Shown one piece after another: positions 6,883 to 7,808 of a stretch of DNA of 7,808 nt; positions within the stretch are counted from its first letter, which is position 1, and each line of letters starts with the position of its first letter. Made by a program: the position numbers and the translations under genes. The DNA is from an uncultured beta proteobacterium (GTDB taxonomy: Bacteria; Pseudomonadota; Gammaproteobacteria; Burkholderiales; Rhodocyclaceae). The notes under the pieces were generated by a model. That model saw only the letters and a list, made by a program, of their open reading frames with translations. It was not told the origin of the DNA and did not search any database. Location of the stretch: positions 1 through 7,808 of the forward strand of contig CAIYYE010000252.1 of the NCBI GenBank assembly GCA_903930395.1, read 5' to 3'.

Positions 6883-6900
6883 CATCGGGGGTTTCCGATG
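6883..6900 (-). terminator. Hairpin just after the PIN toxin gene, possible weak terminator
   Basis: CATCGG (6883-6888) and CCGATG (6895-6900) form a perfect 6-bp stem with a 6-base loop, starting 4 bases after the toxin stop codon. On the - strand the following bases are CCAAGGGTTATT, so there is no real T run and it is not a standard intrinsic terminator. It could be a 3'-end stabiliser, a weak terminator between the toxin-antitoxin unit and the FNR-type promoter, or chance. Confidence 0.3.
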
Positions 6901-6904
6901 GGCC

Positions 6905-7291
6905 TCAAATCTTGATGATGGTGTCGCTATAGAGCGCCACCATCGCGTCATGGGTCATCAAACGCATGGGTTCCATAAGCGCTTGTGCAACAAGAATGCG
7001 GTCGAACGGATCGCCATGGTGTGTGGGCAAGTCCTCGACGGCGAGTGCATGCTCGGCTTCAATGGCAAGCAGTCGATACCCGGATTCCGAAAAATAGCGC
7101 CGGGCATCCTGGGCAGAAATCGGCATGTCACCCCGACCGAGCGAATGTTTGATGGCGATTTCCCAAATACTTGCTGCACTAATCCAGACATTCGTTTTCG
7201 GCGAGGCTATCAACTCGCGCGCCTTGAGTGGCAGCTTCGGGCTATCCGTGATGGCCCACAACGCAACATGGGTATCGAGCAGGAGATTCAA
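6905..7291 (-). CDS. PIN-domain toxin, VapC-like ribonuclease
   Basis: The predicted product is a 128-residue single PIN domain, the usual VapC size. VapC toxins are Mg-dependent endoribonucleases that cut tRNA or rRNA when the antitoxin is lost. The expected acidic residues are visible: D6 in LLLDTHVALW, E44 in IWEIAIK, D97 in DPFDRILVAQA and D115 in MTHDAM. The DPFDR/THDA arrangement is that of the subgroup usually paired with Phd-type antitoxins. The catalytic set looks complete, so the toxin is probably active. The start is TTG, inside a 4-base TTGA overlap with the antitoxin stop. A GGGAGGGG Shine-Dalgarno-like run (7299-7306) lies upstream. The weak start codon and the coupling would keep toxin output below antitoxin output, as in typical type II modules. 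Confidence 0.92.
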   Translation of the reverse strand: MNLLLDTHVALWAITDSPKLPLKARELIASPKTNVWISAASIWEIAIKHSLGRGDMPISAQDARRYFSESGYRLLAIEAEHALAVEDLPTHHGDPFDRILVAQALMEPMRLMTHDAMVALYSDTIIKI

Positions 7292-7536
7292 GCCGCCGCC
7301 CCTCCCATGAACAACCGGGACACTTCATCGTTGTGCGCATCAATGCTGTCCGGCACCACGAACACCCCCTTGGCAACGCCGATACGCTTGCCTGCAGGTG
7401 CCGCATCCATGGACACCAGCTTGGCCGCAGGGCGCCCATTCCGGGCAATCACGATTTCTCGCTCCCGGCCTTGCTCAATGGCTTCGACCAGCCTTGAGAG
7501 CGACGTTTTGGCTTGCAGCATGTTGACAGCTTGCAT
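7288..7536 (-). CDS. Phd/YefM-family antitoxin of the PIN toxin
   Basis: The predicted product is an 82-residue type II antitoxin. The N-terminal half (MQAVNMLQAKTSLSRLVEAI, then EREIVIARNGRPAAKLV) is the Phd/YefM DNA-binding fold, which binds its own promoter. The C-terminal part (residues about 46-82, with VFVVPDSIDAHNDEVSRLF) is the segment expected to wrap around and block the toxin; the D-ND-EV-RLF ending is common in partners of PIN toxins. The ATG at 7536 was chosen because GGAGG lies 5 bases upstream. An in-frame ATG at 7548 overlaps that ribosome binding site and would add only four residues. Its stop overlaps the toxin start. The complex probably represses the promoter just upstream. 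Confidence 0.9.
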   Translation of the reverse strand: MQAVNMLQAKTSLSRLVEAIEQGREREIVIARNGRPAAKLVSMDAAPAGKRIGVAKGVFVVPDSIDAHNDEVSRLFMGGAAA

Positions 7537-7560
7537 CGCAACCTCCATAAGTTAGCTCTT

Positions 7561-7589
7561 AGTCTAGTCTGGTCAAGCTGCAGCGTCAA
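7561..7589 (-). promoter_or_regulatory. Sigma70-like promoter of the toxin-antitoxin operon
   Basis: On the - strand, TTGACG (7589-7584, five of six to consensus) and TAGACT (7566-7561, four of six) are separated by 17 bases. The antitoxin start is about 25 bases below the -10 element. The -10 region contains the tandem AGACTAGACT, and the spacer contains the palindrome GCTGCAGC (7577-7584). Both are candidate operator elements for autorepression. Confidence 0.55.
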
Positions 7590-7608
7590 TGTCCCAAATC
7601 TCCCCCTC

Positions 7609-7630
7609 TGCAGCCACTCAAACAGCTGCA
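7609..7630 (-). repeat. Inverted repeat TGCAGC/GCTGCA between the partial gene and the toxin-antitoxin promoter
   Basis: TGCAGC (7609-7614) and GCTGCA (7625-7630) form a perfect 6-bp stem with a 10-base loop, 1 base past the stop of the partial gene at the window edge. No T run follows on the - strand, so it is at best a weak terminator. The same word recurs as GCTGCAGC at 7577-7584 inside the promoter spacer, so it could equally be part of an operator. Confidence 0.3.
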
Positions 7631-7631
7631 C

Positions 7632-7808
7632 TCACTCACGTTTCCCCGATTGCCGCGCCTGCTCCAGAGCCTTGCGGACCTGAGCCCGGTCATTGGTGCG
7701 CAAGCCCTCAACCATGGCCCGCGAGGCATCGCGCCGCTGCTCGGCGTAGCGGGTCAGGTTTTCAACCGCCTGCGCCGATGGCAGATTGGCATCCTGCGGC
7801 AAAGCTGA
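7632..7808 (-). CDS. C-terminal 58 residues of an unrecognised protein (5' end outside window)
   Basis: A frame open from the right edge ends at TGA 7632-7634. The visible sequence is charged and helical in character (for example LTRYAEQRRDASRAMVEGLR, then RAQVRKALEQARQSGKRE). It is rich in Arg, Glu, Gln and Ala, which fits an amphipathic or coiled-coil tail. No motif identifies a family. The codon choice (GC-rich third positions such as CTG, GCG, CGC) agrees with a real gene of this genome. It reads in the same direction as the toxin-antitoxin pair but is separated from it by a promoter region. The full protein cannot be judged from this end. Confidence 0.6.
   Translation of the reverse strand, partial: SALPQDANLPSAQAVENLTRYAEQRRDASRAMVEGLRTNDRAQVRKALEQARQSGKRE

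Noticed and set aside
6786..6908. Longer DUF2249 protein starting with TTG at 6908
   Set aside because: It would translate through the FNR-like promoter and has no ribosome binding site, whereas the ATG at 6785 has GGAG at good spacing.

Overview
The window is GC-rich, gene-dense bacterial DNA. Gene content and protein style suggest a betaproteobacterium, plausibly Rhodocyclales (Dechloromonas/Azonexus-like). That placement is inferred from general resemblance, not from a search. There is no RNA gene, insertion sequence or CRISPR array, and no gene-free stretch reaches 300 bases.

Left part, + strand (1-3295). The window opens inside a hybrid sensor histidine kinase, of which only the end of the ATPase domain and a receiver domain are present. 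Its stop overlaps the start of a bifunctional NAD(P)HX epimerase/dehydratase (nicotinamide nucleotide repair), which is followed 32 bases later by nadC (quinolinate phosphoribosyltransferase, NAD synthesis). Together these form a probable NAD synthesis and repair unit behind a signalling gene. A 45-residue two-helix membrane protein with a strong ribosome binding site follows.

Central part, - strand (6869 down to 3308). A promoter-like region at 6821-6869 carries an FNR/DNR-type box at exactly class II spacing from a -10-like hexamer. Downstream come a DUF2249 protein, a multi-helix membrane protein with an intramembrane-type HxH motif, threonine synthase (thrC) and a SAM-dependent methyltransferase. 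All are tightly packed (TGA abutting GTG, a 32-base gap, then a GTGA overlap), so they may be one transcript. DUF2249 plus a histidine-bearing polytopic membrane protein behind an FNR-like site suggests a low-oxygen or nitric-oxide response. ThrC and the methyltransferase are either passengers or have their own promoter.

Right part, - strand (7808 down to 6905). The last 58 residues of an unrecognised charged protein lie at the window edge. They are followed by a Phd-type antitoxin / PIN-domain toxin pair (vapBC-like) with its own sigma70-like promoter, a 4-base overlap and a TTG start for the toxin. The three most interesting items are the FNR-box / DUF2249 / HxH-membrane-protein unit, its connection to thrC, and the small membrane protein next to nadC.
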